A stretch of 64,000 nucleotides of DNA. It comes from Paragonimus westermani. Lineage: Eukaryota > Platyhelminthes > Trematoda > Plagiorchiida > Troglotrematidae. Shown one piece after another: positions 12,237-23,864 of the stretch; the first letter of the stretch is position 1, and every line of letters starts with the position of its first letter. A program made the translations under genes and the position numbers. The notes beneath the pieces are model-generated. The model ran no database searches, was not told the origin of the DNA, and worked only from the letters and a program-made list of their open reading frames with translations. The DNA lies in the NCBI GenBank assembly GCA_008508345.1, contig QNGE01000837.1:62001-126000 (forward strand). The letters are read 5' to 3'.

Positions 12237-12668
12237 TCATGTGGAGCAGTACTCTTCTACCCACTGAGCATGACGCCCGGCTATGCCACCTACCTGACCT
12301 GTTCCAAAGCAGCATGTGGAACAGCAAACACAAAATGAGGTCACAAACTGAAGCGATGTACCTTTGAGCTGGACGTAAATTACCACGTCTGTTCTGAAAG
12401 AAATCCGCAGCTGTACCACACTGTATGCACTTTCAGTTGTTTTACTCATTCGATCAGCCACTAGTTCATCTGACTCCTTATCTTTGCAGCCTAAAATAGT
12501 GTAACGTGATAAATTGTTTTTGATCTTAACGGCTTGAAAGCAAAATGAACAGTATGTGTATAATAACTGGACTGTTGATGAATAACTGAAAACAAACTGT
12601 TTGTCAAAATCACCGCGTACATCAAAATATAAGTAGCAGACAGACTGTAACACATTTATTGATTTCAC
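12237..12668 (-). other. Uncharacterised open frame (143 codons)
   Basis: I do not recognise this frame. The first third is rich in tyrosine, phenylalanine and cysteine; the middle is charged (SRYTILGCKDKESDELVADR); the end has clustered cysteines (FCVCCSTCCFGTG). A short middle piece, TTESAYSVVQ, looks like ATESAYAVAQ encoded at about 2025 on the minus strand inside the CR1 copy. That hints at a shared LINE origin but is too short to rely on. No start context or splice sites support a gene. Confidence 0.15.
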
Positions 12669-15450
12669 CTACATCTTATCGGATTAAAAGTAATTCACAA
12701 TTAGATTGAATAGGTTAAGAGTTAATGGATGTAAATTTGGTTGAAACCGACCCAACCGTCATCAATCAGCTGAGAAAATAACCGATTATCAGTTTCTCGA
12801 AAAAATTTAGATCCAGTAAAAGAACTGATATAACTGAAAATAACTTCCGTAAAAACAATAAAATCAATTTCGAAAGGCGGGAATTAACGTTCAAGAAAAA
12901 AATAGATTTCAAGTTACACCAAGCATAAAATAGATGCAATCTGATGGAGACCCAAGAACCAATTACGTCGCCAATAGGATGCCCTGATCGTTTACGGTGT
13001 GCATGGTGGACCAGGGAAGGGCATGAAGAAAAAATCCCACCTTAGAGCACAGAGGCGGATTTTCCAATCAACTTGCGATCGCCTCAAACGAAACCAGGAT
13101 TGGGCACCTCACCATTTTGAATTGATTGCCATCGATTGGACAGATTGGACGAAAATAATTGGTCGGGTGTGTGACATAAGTAGGATCAATGGGGTATGCC
13201 ACAATCACAGCATTAATTGATATGGTAATTCCATTACTGATCCAGGTTGCATGATGCACACGGATACGTTCGGATAAGCAGCTGGTTGTGCGACCCACGT
13301 AACTAAATGTTTCTCTATTTACTTGTGATTCTACTTATCGTTGTTAAACCTTCGTGTTCCAGTCATGCGATTCCACTCTGTATATATCTCACGCTTGGAT
13401 AAACTGGATGCACTATTTGTCAGGACAAAGCAGGTTTCCGGAGAACAAAAACACCTCAATCTGGACAGTATTTCTGAACTAGCTGTCCACGTCGTGGCAA
13501 CCATGTATTGATAAAATGGTCAATTAAGACATATTGACAGGGCGTGCAACGACACGGCTGAGTAACGAGACGGGAAACTGAGACATATCAAGCCACGATT
13601 ATTGTCTTGGTGGCATGGCTATAAAACGCCACGTTAGGGCACACAAATGGCGCGATAAACCTCAAAACACACGACGTTTCTCAGATTCTGCGGAAAAGTT
13701 GTTAGGTTTTGACCTGTCTTTTAATGATTTGTAAATCTGTTTACTTTATCAGTGCGCGTTTTATTGTCCATCGTTTGATGAACAAATTGTTGTGATAGCG
13801 CAGCCCGTTGGAGAAATATCGTAATTTTACTCTCCTCATTTTTTACTCACTGGCGCATGGTGGTTCCAGTCCGTCGTTGCTTCTCAGTTGCGGAGACGGT
13901 TATAAAGACGTTACGGAGACTCCTGCTAACAATCCCGACAGAATAATCCTCCTTCAAACAGTAGCAGGATACCCCAGTGAAAATGACAAACAGTATCTCC
14001 AGCGCAGATTAGGCTCTTGGGATTGTTCTATTCAGAAAGACAGATCGTACGAACAAGATGAAGATTATACTAGAATATATGACCAAATATGGGAAGGCGC
14101 AATCCGACATGGACAAAATCCTTCAATTAGAGAAAGCAATACGTAATCTACTACGTGGTATAAAGTGGTGTGAAATAACTGACTCCATCAGTTTCGAATG
14201 TATCTGACCCACTAGAATCATGATGCCCATGCTTTATGGACAATTCGAAATTCACAGATTGGGAATAGCTCTGGTATGCTTCGGACGTGCACAACTCACA
14301 ACACCACACGTCGGCAAAATGGTTTTGCAACACCCTGAACCAGTCACACAGACGCTGTTAAAGCCTACGAGATTACTTTGAATTCGTTTGCAGAAACGAT
14401 GAACTTACTACATCTGGACAGGCTATACCCGCCCTTGACGCCATAACTTCGCTTACGATTGTTCCGCTGAAAAAGACCACAGACTATCTATGTGAATATG
14501 GAGTGACCAGCAACCGAGGTGTCTATATACCCTCAATGTAGTTCAAACAGTTACGGTACTTCTGTATTCCGAATATGCTGTTTAGATGCAATGCGGAAAT
14601 ATGACGATAGGTCATTGGTTCGGCCAGTTAATCCTTAATGGGACCATTTTCTGAAAATATCTCCATGGCGAAGCTTGAAAATGACTGGCTGAGGGCAACT
14701 TATCGCGTATGCGGTGGTTGTAACCCATACTTCGATGTACGTTCGGCGAAAACCATAACCCAATATATATTTTGTCCGTTTTCAACTCGACACAAATGGG
14801 CCCAACGTTTAAACCTGACTGTCACCTTACCAACTAATTAGCCTTTCCATGAACCGCTTGATCCGTATATCCATGAAAGTGTGAAAACAGGACACGATTT
14901 CCTATGCATCATCTGTCTTGATTACGTTATTCATGTAAAATTGACACCGGAGCAATTTGTTGGAAAAACTACCCAAAGTTACAAAAAGTAAGCACAAAAT
15001 GTCACCAGGGGAGAAGAGGGCGATATATAAATTGTTGATAACCAGAGGATTTGCAATCGATGAACCAACCACCGAAAGTTTCAGTAATGTAGTCAACAGA
15101 AAACTCCATACCGCCATAATAAAACGTTGACTCATACTGCGTGCGAATTGATGGTGCGTTCATCGACCAATGGCTGGTTCATCTAGGCGTATATCGGCGC
15201 TTTCGCACGTGGTAGACAGAGTATCGCGTGTACTTTTCATATCACGCGCTCCGTTTGTGGCTGGATGTTTAATTTCACTCGAATGGGCACACGGATTATC
15301 CAAATTATGACCCACCTTATTTAAACTCGTTGTCTATTTTTTCGTTTTGCCCTGGGATTAGTTTTCCCTATAACTGTTATATATTATTGATAGGGCGTTT
15401 GCTAGATTCAGCAGTTTAAGGAAAAAACATTGCGCAAAGTCTGGACTTCG
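12669..15450. other. 2.8 kb without firm features
   Basis: A plus frame at 13808-14146 (112 codons, acidic and arginine-rich second half) and shorter frames at 13.0-13.3 and 14.6-15.1 kb have no recognised motif. No repeats seen. Confidence 0.3.
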
Positions 15451-15527
15451 ACTACATTCGATCCATCAGCGGAACCAGCAAACCCGTGGGCATCAAGTGT
15501 CCTACCATTTGAGCTACGAGGCCAAGT
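15451..15527 (-). repeat. tRNA-derived SINE head, minus strand
   Basis: On the minus strand the sequence reads CCTCGTAGCTCAAATGGTAG (A box, about 15521-15502). It is followed by an anticodon-arm-like stretch and a weaker B-box-like GGATCGAATG (about 15464-15454). The A box is almost canonical. The A-to-B distance is longer than in a normal tRNA, and the B box is altered, so this is a tRNA-derived repeat rather than a working tRNA gene. Confidence 0.4.
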
Positions 15528-16244
15528 CGGTGACGTTAACGAATCCCAACGTGAACCGATTGAGTAACCCCGCTTGGGAATTCATACAATAAAATTCGTC
15601 ATTTGTGTGCGTGATTGAGTCCAACTACTAAATTTCTGAGTTCTCGGCGTGATCTCTTATTTCAGGTGGTAGAACAACTGCTAAGTCTGGTCGTGACAGA
15701 TTTGTCGATGGTTCAAATGCAGCTGAATTCCACATTTTCCGCAGCTGGTCTCTTCCTGATTTTCATAATTGGTTTGAAAATCAGTTGTTACTCTAGGTTA
15801 TGATTTTTATGACTGATGGTTTGTTCATATGGGAATGACAGAAGTTCGTAATCCAACAATAAGGCAAGCGCCATCAGTAGCAATGAATATGTTTGCACAC
15901 GCTGTTGACAGGGAGGTGCTAACCGCAGTTGTCTTCACTAAGTCTCTCGCATTATCATACAATCGCCAATTGCATACAGTAGATTGTTGAATTCCCACGT
16001 TAGGGGAGTTTGTGTGCAATATCTTCCTTCAATCATGGTTAAGGAATTCGATCGCATGTTCATTCTACCTAACGGTCTTTATTGGTATCCTTTTTGAATA
16101 TCACTGTAGGACAGTAAATTTCAAACCCTCATTTATTCTATCATTGGCCAAATTATTACGTGTCCTTCTTTTCAATGTATTAGTGGGAGCTCCTTCTCGG
16201 GTTTCAAGTAACTTTTTCAGAGATAAATATCCGTAGGTGGATGG
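15528..16244. other. Spacer, nothing recognised
   Basis: A 74-codon plus frame (16012-16236) is hydrophobic but matches nothing I know. It adjoins the possible BEL/Pao fragment. Confidence 0.3.
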
Positions 16245-16475
16245 ATGTTCTGCCCTGAACATGCAGCTGGAAGCGACGGAATGGGAGATGCAAATTGTGC
16301 AGATGGATCGAACCTACTTGAAGGCGGATCTTCTGAGCAAAACAGTGATATCATTTCAGTCGAAGCAAGATACTGGTACAATTCCACAGATTTTGAACAG
16401 ATAGATCGAATGTGGCAGATCGAGTCAGTGGGCCTTACGTCGCCGTCGGATTTGGTCTTGGCATGTCTAACATGA
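16245..16475 (+). pseudogene. Possible BEL/Pao LTR-retrotransposon pol fragment
   Basis: The 76-codon frame ends with FEQIDRMWQIESVGLTSPSD. This resembles the linker between protease and reverse transcriptase in BEL/Pao polyproteins, where a leucine-rich lead is followed by FW-x-hydrophobic-E and a short acidic block. Nothing else of such an element is visible on either side: no RT, integrase or LTR. A one-motif match of this length may be chance. Confidence 0.25.
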
Positions 16476-18250
16476 ATGAACACTTGTCATGCAGTAGTAA
16501 ACACTCCTTTCCGTACTCCTACAATATTACATAGTTTGGAACAAGTCAAAAGACCGCTTTGGTATGCCGATGTAGGTAGAAAATGACAGTGGTTTTCAGT
16601 GAGAAACAATTCACGTACCAATAGTGATTGTACGGATTAGTTCACTAAGAGTAAGGAACAGACCAGTGTGCCTTCATTTCGACGTCAGAATCCCGCCACT
16701 GCTATGACAACTATGATAGACGTATTCAACAACCCCACATAGACACACTGAGTTACACTTGTACCCCATCCACAGTACTCACGCACGGAGAATATAGGCG
16801 TATCCTAATAACATTATTCTTTGAAATACTCTCTCATACAGGCTAGCAATTCTGTTGTATCTACGAAAATCGGATTTGAGGTGCACTTTTGCTACCCAGC
16901 TAGAGAACAAACGATACGACATAATTTTTAATAGAAAGCGTAAACTTCTGTTGATGACGTAAGGGTGCGTCGTTTAAAGCGATCTGTATTTTTGCGTCTA
17001 AACGAAAATTTGTTCCGAGTGAAAGGAGGGTGTCAAATCGGGCGCTTGCATTACTGTTAAAGACAACCAACCTCCCAGCAAGGTACGTACAGCTGACAGA
17101 ATCACAAGTTCGTCATTTTTGTTGGAAATAATAGAGAGAATACTGAAACGATGAAGTACGATATATGGGAATCTGTGAATTGTATTTGGTACGTTTGTCG
17201 TTCTGTGCTTGGTACGATGCGGAACGCTGAACTAGTTGGAACATGTTTGTTTTGTTGGTAAGAAGTCGACCACGAAGTTACCATTATTTTGCCTTGTGCT
17301 GTGTGTAGTGAAAAAACGTTTTGAATTTCGTTTCAGAACTGCGGATAAAAAAATGTTTGTTTTCTTCTTCTTTTAATAACTATCATTGTGTACTTACTAA
17401 AATTTTCTTGTTCAGTCGTGTTTGACACCTTGATTGTTTGAAAGCACTCATTTCCCATTGAGTAGTAGTCACTTTCAACCCCGTGTTTGGTTGCTTTATT
17501 TTGAATGATTTCTTCTGGCAGGTAACTGGAGTATCCGGTGAATTCACATTCATGGTAAGAGGGCGCAATTATTGTACTTTTCACTAATTTCGCATAAGTC
17601 ACAATCATTTTGATCAGCTTTCTTGACGTTTTTTGGACTTGGAAGATAATCTCATTATCTCGACCGTCTGAATCAGTGTCATCATTGTAGACGATTACGC
17701 GTTATTGCGTGGATTGTCCCGAAACTCCAGGAGCGATTTAGAACGATGTATTCATCTAGTCGGAACATAAGCTAAAGTGTGTGACCTAATGTATACCAGA
17801 TGCTTCTATACTTCTGTAACAGCCCATCACCGAGTGCCAAACTCAGTGGTTCAATCTTACTCATTCACCCCACATTTAATCAGCAGACCCAGCACTCCAA
17901 ACATCAGATCTACGCATACGCCCTGTTGTCAACGTTGAAGGCCACATAGACCGATAGTTATGGGCATCACGAGCAAACCCATGATTCCACAATCCTCGTC
18001 AACCCCATAACCAGGATCTCCTCCGGGCAAACCTCACATTCACTTACCCGTCAGCGAACCCTCTTCCGTCAGCAGTGGGGTTATCTGATGGTTGGGAACA
18101 GTGGTGGTATTGTTCGTAGCTCGGGTTGATGGTTTTGTTATTGATATGTTCAAACTAGACAAAATCTATGAACCAATGCGAATCAAGGATTTGAGGAGAC
18201 GTGAACGTCATCAAGCCCAAGTACCGGTAAACCCAAACGACAGAGAGCAG
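16476..18250. other. 1.8 kb without recognisable features
   Basis: Frames are short and unfamiliar, for example 17608-17333 minus, 91 codons. From about 17870 the sequence becomes more GC-rich and continues into the promoter-like block. It could be the upstream part of an LTR or a LINE/Penelope leader. Confidence 0.3.
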
Positions 18251-18410
18251 CCAATCAGACTCCAGCCCAAGGACTCCAGGGAACAACCAATCGGACATCA
18301 TTTCAAAGCTCAATTGCGACAAAATCAACCAATGTTGGGTCAGGCCAAACACGACAGAAAGCGACCAACCAGAATTCAGATCAGCAGGTCAACCCACTCT
18401 GCTATATAAG
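18251..18410 (+). promoter_or_regulatory. Promoter-like block: three CCAAT boxes and a TATA box
   Basis: CCAATCAG (18251-18258), CCAATCGG (18287-18294) and CCAATG (18329-18334) precede TATATAAG (18403-18410) on the plus strand. The spacing, with CCAAT 70-150 bp upstream of TATA, is that of a polymerase II core promoter. Transcription would begin about 30 bp after the TATA box, near 18435. It would run through the hammerhead-like hairpin and into the ATG at 18672. Such a block is usual in the U3 part of an LTR or in the promoter of a retroelement. An overlapping 105-codon frame (18092-18409) is probably not coding. Confidence 0.5.
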
Positions 18411-18474
18411 AGCGGGCATCGATCCATTTTTACCAAACGCCACATTCAAAATTATACGCTGAAACACTCACGCA

Positions 18475-18540
18475 CTGATGATATCACCTCGCTTGGTGAT
18501 GAAACGTTTGCAACCTAAATGCCAAGCTCGGCGAACATAT
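18475..18540 (+). ncRNA. Hammerhead-ribozyme-like core, degenerate
   Basis: CTGATGA (18475-18481) is followed by a hairpin, ATCACC / TCGCTT loop / GGTGAT (stem II, one extra T before it), then GAAA (18501-18504). A further stem, GTTTGC (18506-18511) with GCGAAC (18531-18536), could be stem III. After it come A, then T at the U16.1 place and A at H17. The expected C-G pair next to the core is C-A, and I could not form a good stem I. Hammerhead motifs are known in trematode SINE-like repeats and Penelope-like elements. It lies about 65 bases downstream of the TATA box. It may be inactive, or a conserved repeat hairpin of other function. Confidence 0.3.
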
Positions 18541-18571
18541 CAATACCAATTGGGGTTATCATTGTCACTGG

Positions 18572-18589
18572 CACACACACACACACACT
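18572..18589 (+). repeat. CA microsatellite
   Basis: Nine CA units in a row, directly downstream of the hammerhead-like repeat core. Confidence 0.9.
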
Positions 18590-18671
18590 CAACATACGTG
18601 CGGGTTCACTTTGTCATCCTCATGCGGGTTAACGTACGAACATATGAAGCCCATGCGTGCGCGTGATCAAC

Positions 18672-18860
18672 ATGGCGGATGCGTCACACGTCACGACTTC
18701 TATTGCGTTTCCTCGGGAGGTGAACGCTTCATTAACACTGGGCAACAGACGTGAGGAGGTAAACTGCTATACATCTCCCAGGCTTCAAAACGCATCAACG
18801 CGATCCTGCCCCCCTCAACATTCCCGACACACGTCCCGTACATCTGGGTGTTGCTACTAA
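18672..18860 (+). other. Short open frame starting at ATGGCGG in the promoter's transcript
   Basis: The frame of 62 codons begins MADASHVTTSIAFPREVNAS. Its ATG sits in AACATGGCGGA, a strong start context that also matches the YY1-type element. It lies about 240 bp downstream of the expected start of transcription from the TATA box at 18403. No family is recognised. It could be the first codons of a gag or other retroelement protein, truncated at 18860, or a chance frame. Confidence 0.2.
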
Positions 18861-19859
18861 TACCTTTATAGACCCAGATATTTTCTAATGTGCGTGAGCC
18901 CCCCATATCTGTCTGCTTCCTATCGTCTCTACGGTTATGCCTAGTTCAACTGTATGAATCAGTCTTCGAACGTGTACCGCTCTTTCTGATTAGTAGTTTT
19001 TGTTCGACAGCACTTAATCATATGTAGCTACATAGCTGCCTACTTAATCTCGAAACCTGTTTGCAGTTCTCACTTTTTAACTCTAAACTTCTCGTGGAAC
19101 GTTTAATGATCAGACAGCGAATGAAACACTGCTGTTCAAGTCATTAATTTGGTTGGTTGTCACAAATGCTTCCGGCGAATTAGGGTGGCAATTCAATTTA
19201 CCGTTCGACCTATCTGTAGTTAAGTAAACGGCAACAGAGTCGGGACAGTCATCATCAATCAAAGTGCTAACCTATGGTTAATCAACATTAAAACCGCCGG
19301 CATTTCGTCCCCATCCTGCAGAATGACCAATTTTCCCTATTCATTACCTATAACGAAGATAAATTAACGATGAAGCCACAAGATTTATACTTTAGAGAGT
19401 GGAAATCAAGTAGTGAACAATACCCTGCATCAGTAAAGTGATCAGCTGGTTATTTTATCTGAGGCAGATGTGTTTGTGTTAAGGATTAGTAAATAATAGC
19501 AAACTGTTCATCCGCTTCAAGCCCGATTTCTCCCTTGGTGTAAATAAAAAATAATGTTTGGTTATTTAGATAGTCGTGCCTAACCAATCCACCCGAAATG
19601 CAAGACCATCGCTGAAATACAGAAGACCCACTTCATCACACTGAGAGACAACAAGCAAGGAAAAAACTCATTCCTTGAAGGACATTGTAAGGTATACACC
19701 GCAAATACGGATGATACAACTAAATTGGCCCACAGTTTTATGTCGATCAGTAATTGTGTTCAGTCTACATGAATAGATTAGCAACGCTGACTGATCTCGA
19801 AAGGAATCTGTCAAGTTTTCTAAACAGCCCGGTTATCCCAATATCTCCACAGATCGACT
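18861..19859. other. 1.0 kb without recognisable features
   Basis: No motif seen. The last 300 bp (from about 19560) may be the eroded upstream part of the CR1 RT that follows, but no block is clear. Confidence 0.3.
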
Positions 19860-20700
19860 TCCGAAATATAACCTAGTTGAGTGTTTAATCATGGGGCGTG
19901 AGGAGTATATAGCCGAAAGTGTGGTCATCACCAAAGTGGCTGGATAGTTATCACATTAGCTTTCTGCCAACAGTGGTGCTTCCCATTGGTCTACCTTGAA
20001 TTACCAGCATAGTCAAGTCAACGCTGTTGCTCTACACCGATGACACTAAACTGTGGCAATTTCCAGAGTGCTTGGATGATGTAGTAACATTGCGAAGCCA
20101 TTTGAATTGACCTGTCGTTCACTGTCAGCTAATGCAGTCGTGCACATTTGTCGTCAGAATCGTGCTGACCACTACTTTGGCGACACTAAACTATTCGTAT
20201 TACTATTCGAGTGAGACCTAAGGATTCTATGAGTCAGACAGTTTGAGTCTGTCTACAAACAGTGCAGTCACGTTTAAAGGGATGCAAATGACCTTGGCCT
20301 TCTCAGGAAGAATTTGTGAAACTTTCCGCATTGATCTGTTTTCCGCCATTTTCACCTACGTAATCCACCCACCCATGGAAAAAAACAAGTATGCCTGTCG
20401 TCCTTATATGAAAAGAAAGTTTAACACTTATCGCAAATGCTCTGAGGTGGACCGTTAGGAGACTTGCGGGGCTCCAATAAAACCAGCTACCCAGAAAGAC
20501 TAGAAGAACTAATCCACCCTCGATGAATTGCAGACACCTCAGGAGAAACCCACTACTAACCTATAAAATACACTGGTCATCGGATGAATGTCTACACGGT
20601 TGAAAAATGGGCAGATTACTTCGCAGACAAACCAGTCTCACAGCTGGGGTTTGTTCATAGTGGAACACGTTTACCAACCCTGTGGTATTAGTTGAGATGG
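19860..20700 (+). mobile_element. CR1-type LINE reverse transcriptase, 3' part, decayed
   Basis: Plus-strand frames, with shifts and stops, give the RT blocks in order. GREEYIAESVV comes near 19897, then a weak SGV..GS block. LLLYTDDTKLWQFPECLDDV follows near 20030; this is the catalytic YxDD, here YTDD, with its usual DDxKLW tail. FSAIFTYVIHPPMEK (within 20243-20458) matches the LY..VRP.LEY block after the palm. RRLAGLQ and a stretch reading NCRHLRRNPLLTYKI (to about 20580) are the C-terminal L..RR.RGDLI..Y block. The active-site aspartates survive, but stops interrupt every domain. A related copy lies at 61.4 kb. Confidence 0.8.
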
Positions 20701-22471
20701 TTGAGAGTTTTAAAGTTCTACTCGATCACCACATACGTCTGAGGTGACCTGCACCATAAGTTTACCAATTATCATTCTGACTTGGTCCTTCAGATTGGTA
20801 AATGCATATATCTGAATGAATGTTAGTTTTAATGTGTATGATTGTTCGTTGTTGATATGATCGCACTTCATTCGTTTTATCACTATTTCTCTTCAGTTTT
20901 GCGCTATTCACTTTCCGTTACCGAAATAAAACGTTCAGCGCAAATTTTTCTCAAACCATCACAGAAATGGGAACACAATCAAAGATCCTTTTCCATCCAG
21001 TAACACTATAAGTTTACGAATCTGCAATTAAAAATCTGTAAAGTGACTTCAAAAATAGGCTTAAACGTAGCTACGCTAGTACTGAGTAGGCGCTAAAACA
21101 ATGCCATTTCTATTCGGGTACAGTCTCTAAATTATTCCACGTGATTCGTAACGCATTCGCTGAATGTGTGTCATATGCCATTGATTCCGCCGTTTGTGGC
21201 CGATGAATTTTCACTAGTATGCTATTGTGACAGTGTACTGACATCTAATAACGAATCAGAATATCCGGTCACTTGTGTTAATTGAATTCCACCAAGAGAA
21301 TAAGGTAAATGGACGGATATGTAAAATAGCACAAAACTCGACAATCAACAGATCTTAGAGAAAAAGTCTGTTTATATTTTACTGCCGTTTAGGGGCGATA
21401 ATGCCTCCAAGAATATAAGCAACAAGCTTAGATATCCGTAAGCAGTTGGCTTTTGTTTGCTGCTGGAATGTACTTAGTTTAGAAGAACTTGAAATTGAAC
21501 GCTGTTGTTGCTTACCAATCTATCAGAATACTCCATTAATATGAAATATACAAATGTCGAAATATAACTTCTACCGCCACACAATTTTGTCTCTTGAACA
21601 TGCAAAAATATGATTCTAAATTATGCATTCAATAATATAACTGGCTCAACTATTCATACTTGCCGATAAATCGGTTGGCCAAAAGTTGTAAGTGAACTGA
21701 GTGTGCTATTCGCGGAAAGGAAGTATTCTGGAAACACGAGAAATGAAAAATTCAGAATTCGGTTACCTGCTAAATTAACTAATTAATACACTTTATTAAA
21801 CTTGGTAGTACACTCGGATTTTAGAGTTAGTGAAGTCGAATGTAACGATAGGTTCCAATCTACTCTCTAGGAGCTGTAAACATGTTTGAAAACGGCAAAA
21901 ATTCTAGACTATTACTTCATCCTACAACAATTACGTGCTGATCACAATTCCACAGTGTGGGAAGGAATAGTGAAGTGATTGGGGGGAAATGTCAAAAAGC
22001 AAATAATTGTGAATACTATTTTACTGAGATAGGGTTTTAAGAAAACCTCTCCTATGGACAAGATGATTGGGTAAAGTGAGGAAACAAAGCTAAACTGATA
22101 AAGAATTCTGTCTCAACCATCTTATGTGACAAAAATGCCGACTAAAACTAAACGCATATCATGTTATCTTGCTTAAAATATTGAGAAGGAAGTCACATGA
22201 TTCCAGTTTTTGATTCCAGTTGACTTAGTCTTTTACCGAAAAGCAGAAGATGACAACGCCATAGGTGGCGTAATTTAGCAACCGCGTTCAAGTCCTAGCT
22301 GTACGATTTATGATCACATCGAACATTCCACCGGCGCTGCAACAAAAATTCAACGTTCTTTTTCCAGCGGGTGCTTTGTGAGCGCTCAACACGAAAATCA
22401 CAATCGCCAGCACTTGACCTGCCTATTTTGACGTTTAAGTATTCAAATAATTGAAAATCCCCGTAGAAATA
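20701..22471. other. 1.8 kb without recognisable features
   Basis: The first 150 bp may be the 3' untranslated end of the CR1 copy. A short duplication (TGATTCCAGTTTT / TGATTCCAGTTGA, about 22198-22222) is the only repeat seen. Confidence 0.3.
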
Positions 22472-22966
22472 ATGTAAAACAATTTCGGTTTCAGTGAACT
22501 AAACTGTTTTCGATAAATTCTCGTCTTAGGCTGGTATAATTATATAACAAACCAAGTAACAATAAAGAAAGTTATTGATGAGAAATGTTACGACGGTAAG
22601 GCGATTGGGTAAAACACAAACATGACTTAGTTGTGGTTATGCCCACCAGGTTTTACGAAGTCAGTGTTAATTGGGGTGAGTTGGGGGGGGGACGGGATCA
22701 AACTGTCTCGTCGGCTGAGTGTAATTACTTGGCCACCGTAATTCCAAGGTGTGAACGAACTGCTTTTAAACACACTGACTTCGTAAAACCTGGTGGGCAT
22801 AACCACAACTAAGTCATGTTTGTGTTTTACACAATCGCCTCACCGTCGTAACATTTCTCATCAATAACTTTCTTCATTGTTACTTGGTTTGTTATATAAT
22901 TATACCAGCCTAAGACGAGAATTTATCGAAACAGTTCTGTTCACTGAAACCGAAATTGTTCTACAT
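22472..22966. mobile_element. Foldback element with ~200-bp inverted arms and tRNA-like loop
   Basis: The left arm (22472-22670) and right arm (22765-22966) are inverted copies that differ at only a handful of positions over about 200 bp. By eye they are about 96-97% identical. Both arms contain the palindromic block GGCTGGTATAATTATATAAC and the block ACGAAGTCAGTGT next to the loop. The loop (about 95 bp) carries a run of nine G and a tRNA-like sequence on the minus strand. No coding frame is present. The layout is that of a foldback or long-TIR MITE mobilised by another element. I could not define a target-site duplication. Confidence 0.75.
22692..22735 (-). repeat. tRNA-like sequence in the foldback loop
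   Basis: On the minus strand GGTGGCCAAGTAATTA (A box, core about 22735-22722) is followed by an anticodon-arm-like segment and AGTTTGATCCCG (B-box-like, about 22704-22692). The A box has the GTGGCCNAGT form of tRNA-Ser/Leu. The two boxes are spaced as in a short tRNA. The T of the B-box GGTTCGA core is changed, so pol III activity is doubtful. It is either a captured SINE head or the original core of the element. Confidence 0.4.
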
Positions 22967-23864
22967 GGTTCAAGCATTCAACCTGTACTTCAGTGTCTGT
23001 ATGCTGAGTGGTTTGGAGAAGGTTAATGAGTTGGTGAAAAGATTCACTAATCACCAAACATGACGAACATTCGCTTTAAAAACTAAGAGACTGTGTTTGT
23101 ATTGGACATCTCTCGATGCATTTGACCACATTTTAGGGTACAGAGTGTCTTACATGACAAATTTTTAACCACACAACCTACCGGATCAAAATTATCAGGG
23201 CCTTTGCGCAGACTGACAAAGTGGAGCAGTCTTTGTGTCTGTCCACACACCACCCTTCAACACAAAGTTCTAACAGTTTTCTTGTTCATCCTTGTGACAC
23301 TTGACCACGCCAGTTGGATTCCATTTCTTGACTTACGTAGAGCTGATAATGTCTACTACGTCTTTCTTTCCGTCAAACCGTTTTAGACCGTGACGGATAC
23401 ATTGTTTACTTGAAGGCCAGCCACAGAAGACTGCTCGATTCTAGTCTACGAGGGAAGGAACTGATAGTAAACAAGGATAATCACCTGCACATTCTTCGTG
23501 GATTAGTGAATATGTAGTCATATTATTGTGAACCTCATCTACCACCTTCGCTAAACTAAATTCCTTCAATCGGGAAGGGCAATCATGAACTCCGTCGGCC
23601 TCACATTACAGATAGAACAGTTAGCCTGGTGGTTTAGGATTGTGTAAATTGAAAACCACGCGCAACTGATCGTAGTTGCTGCATTCCCATTAACATTTCA
23701 TCCGGCTTTTTTCAAAAAGAAACACGATTCGACTTTCGTTGCTGTTACAACTCGTTAACAGTTTGTATTGTTCCTAAGGCCTGGGTTAGACCTCGGGTCT
23801 TGCTTTCATGAGGCGACCGTGCTGAACACTATGCCAATGACCTCACAACAAACACGACCGGACC
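22967..23864. other. 0.9 kb without recognisable features
   Basis: A 60-codon frame at 23204-23386 has no motif. No repeats seen. Confidence 0.3.

Noticed and set aside
12237..12668. TTESAYSVVQ shared with a frame at about 2025 in the CR1 copy
   Set aside because: Ten residues only, with no further alignment; not enough to call this frame CR1 ORF1.
18092..18409. 105-codon frame over the CCAAT/TATA block
   Set aside because: It overlaps promoter elements and has biased Q/R/P composition from the repeats; no domain is seen.
23370..23395. AAACCGTTTTAGACCGTGACGG, a little like a flatworm spliced-leader start
   Set aside because: The order is wrong, there is no donor site or Sm site downstream, and the match is too short.
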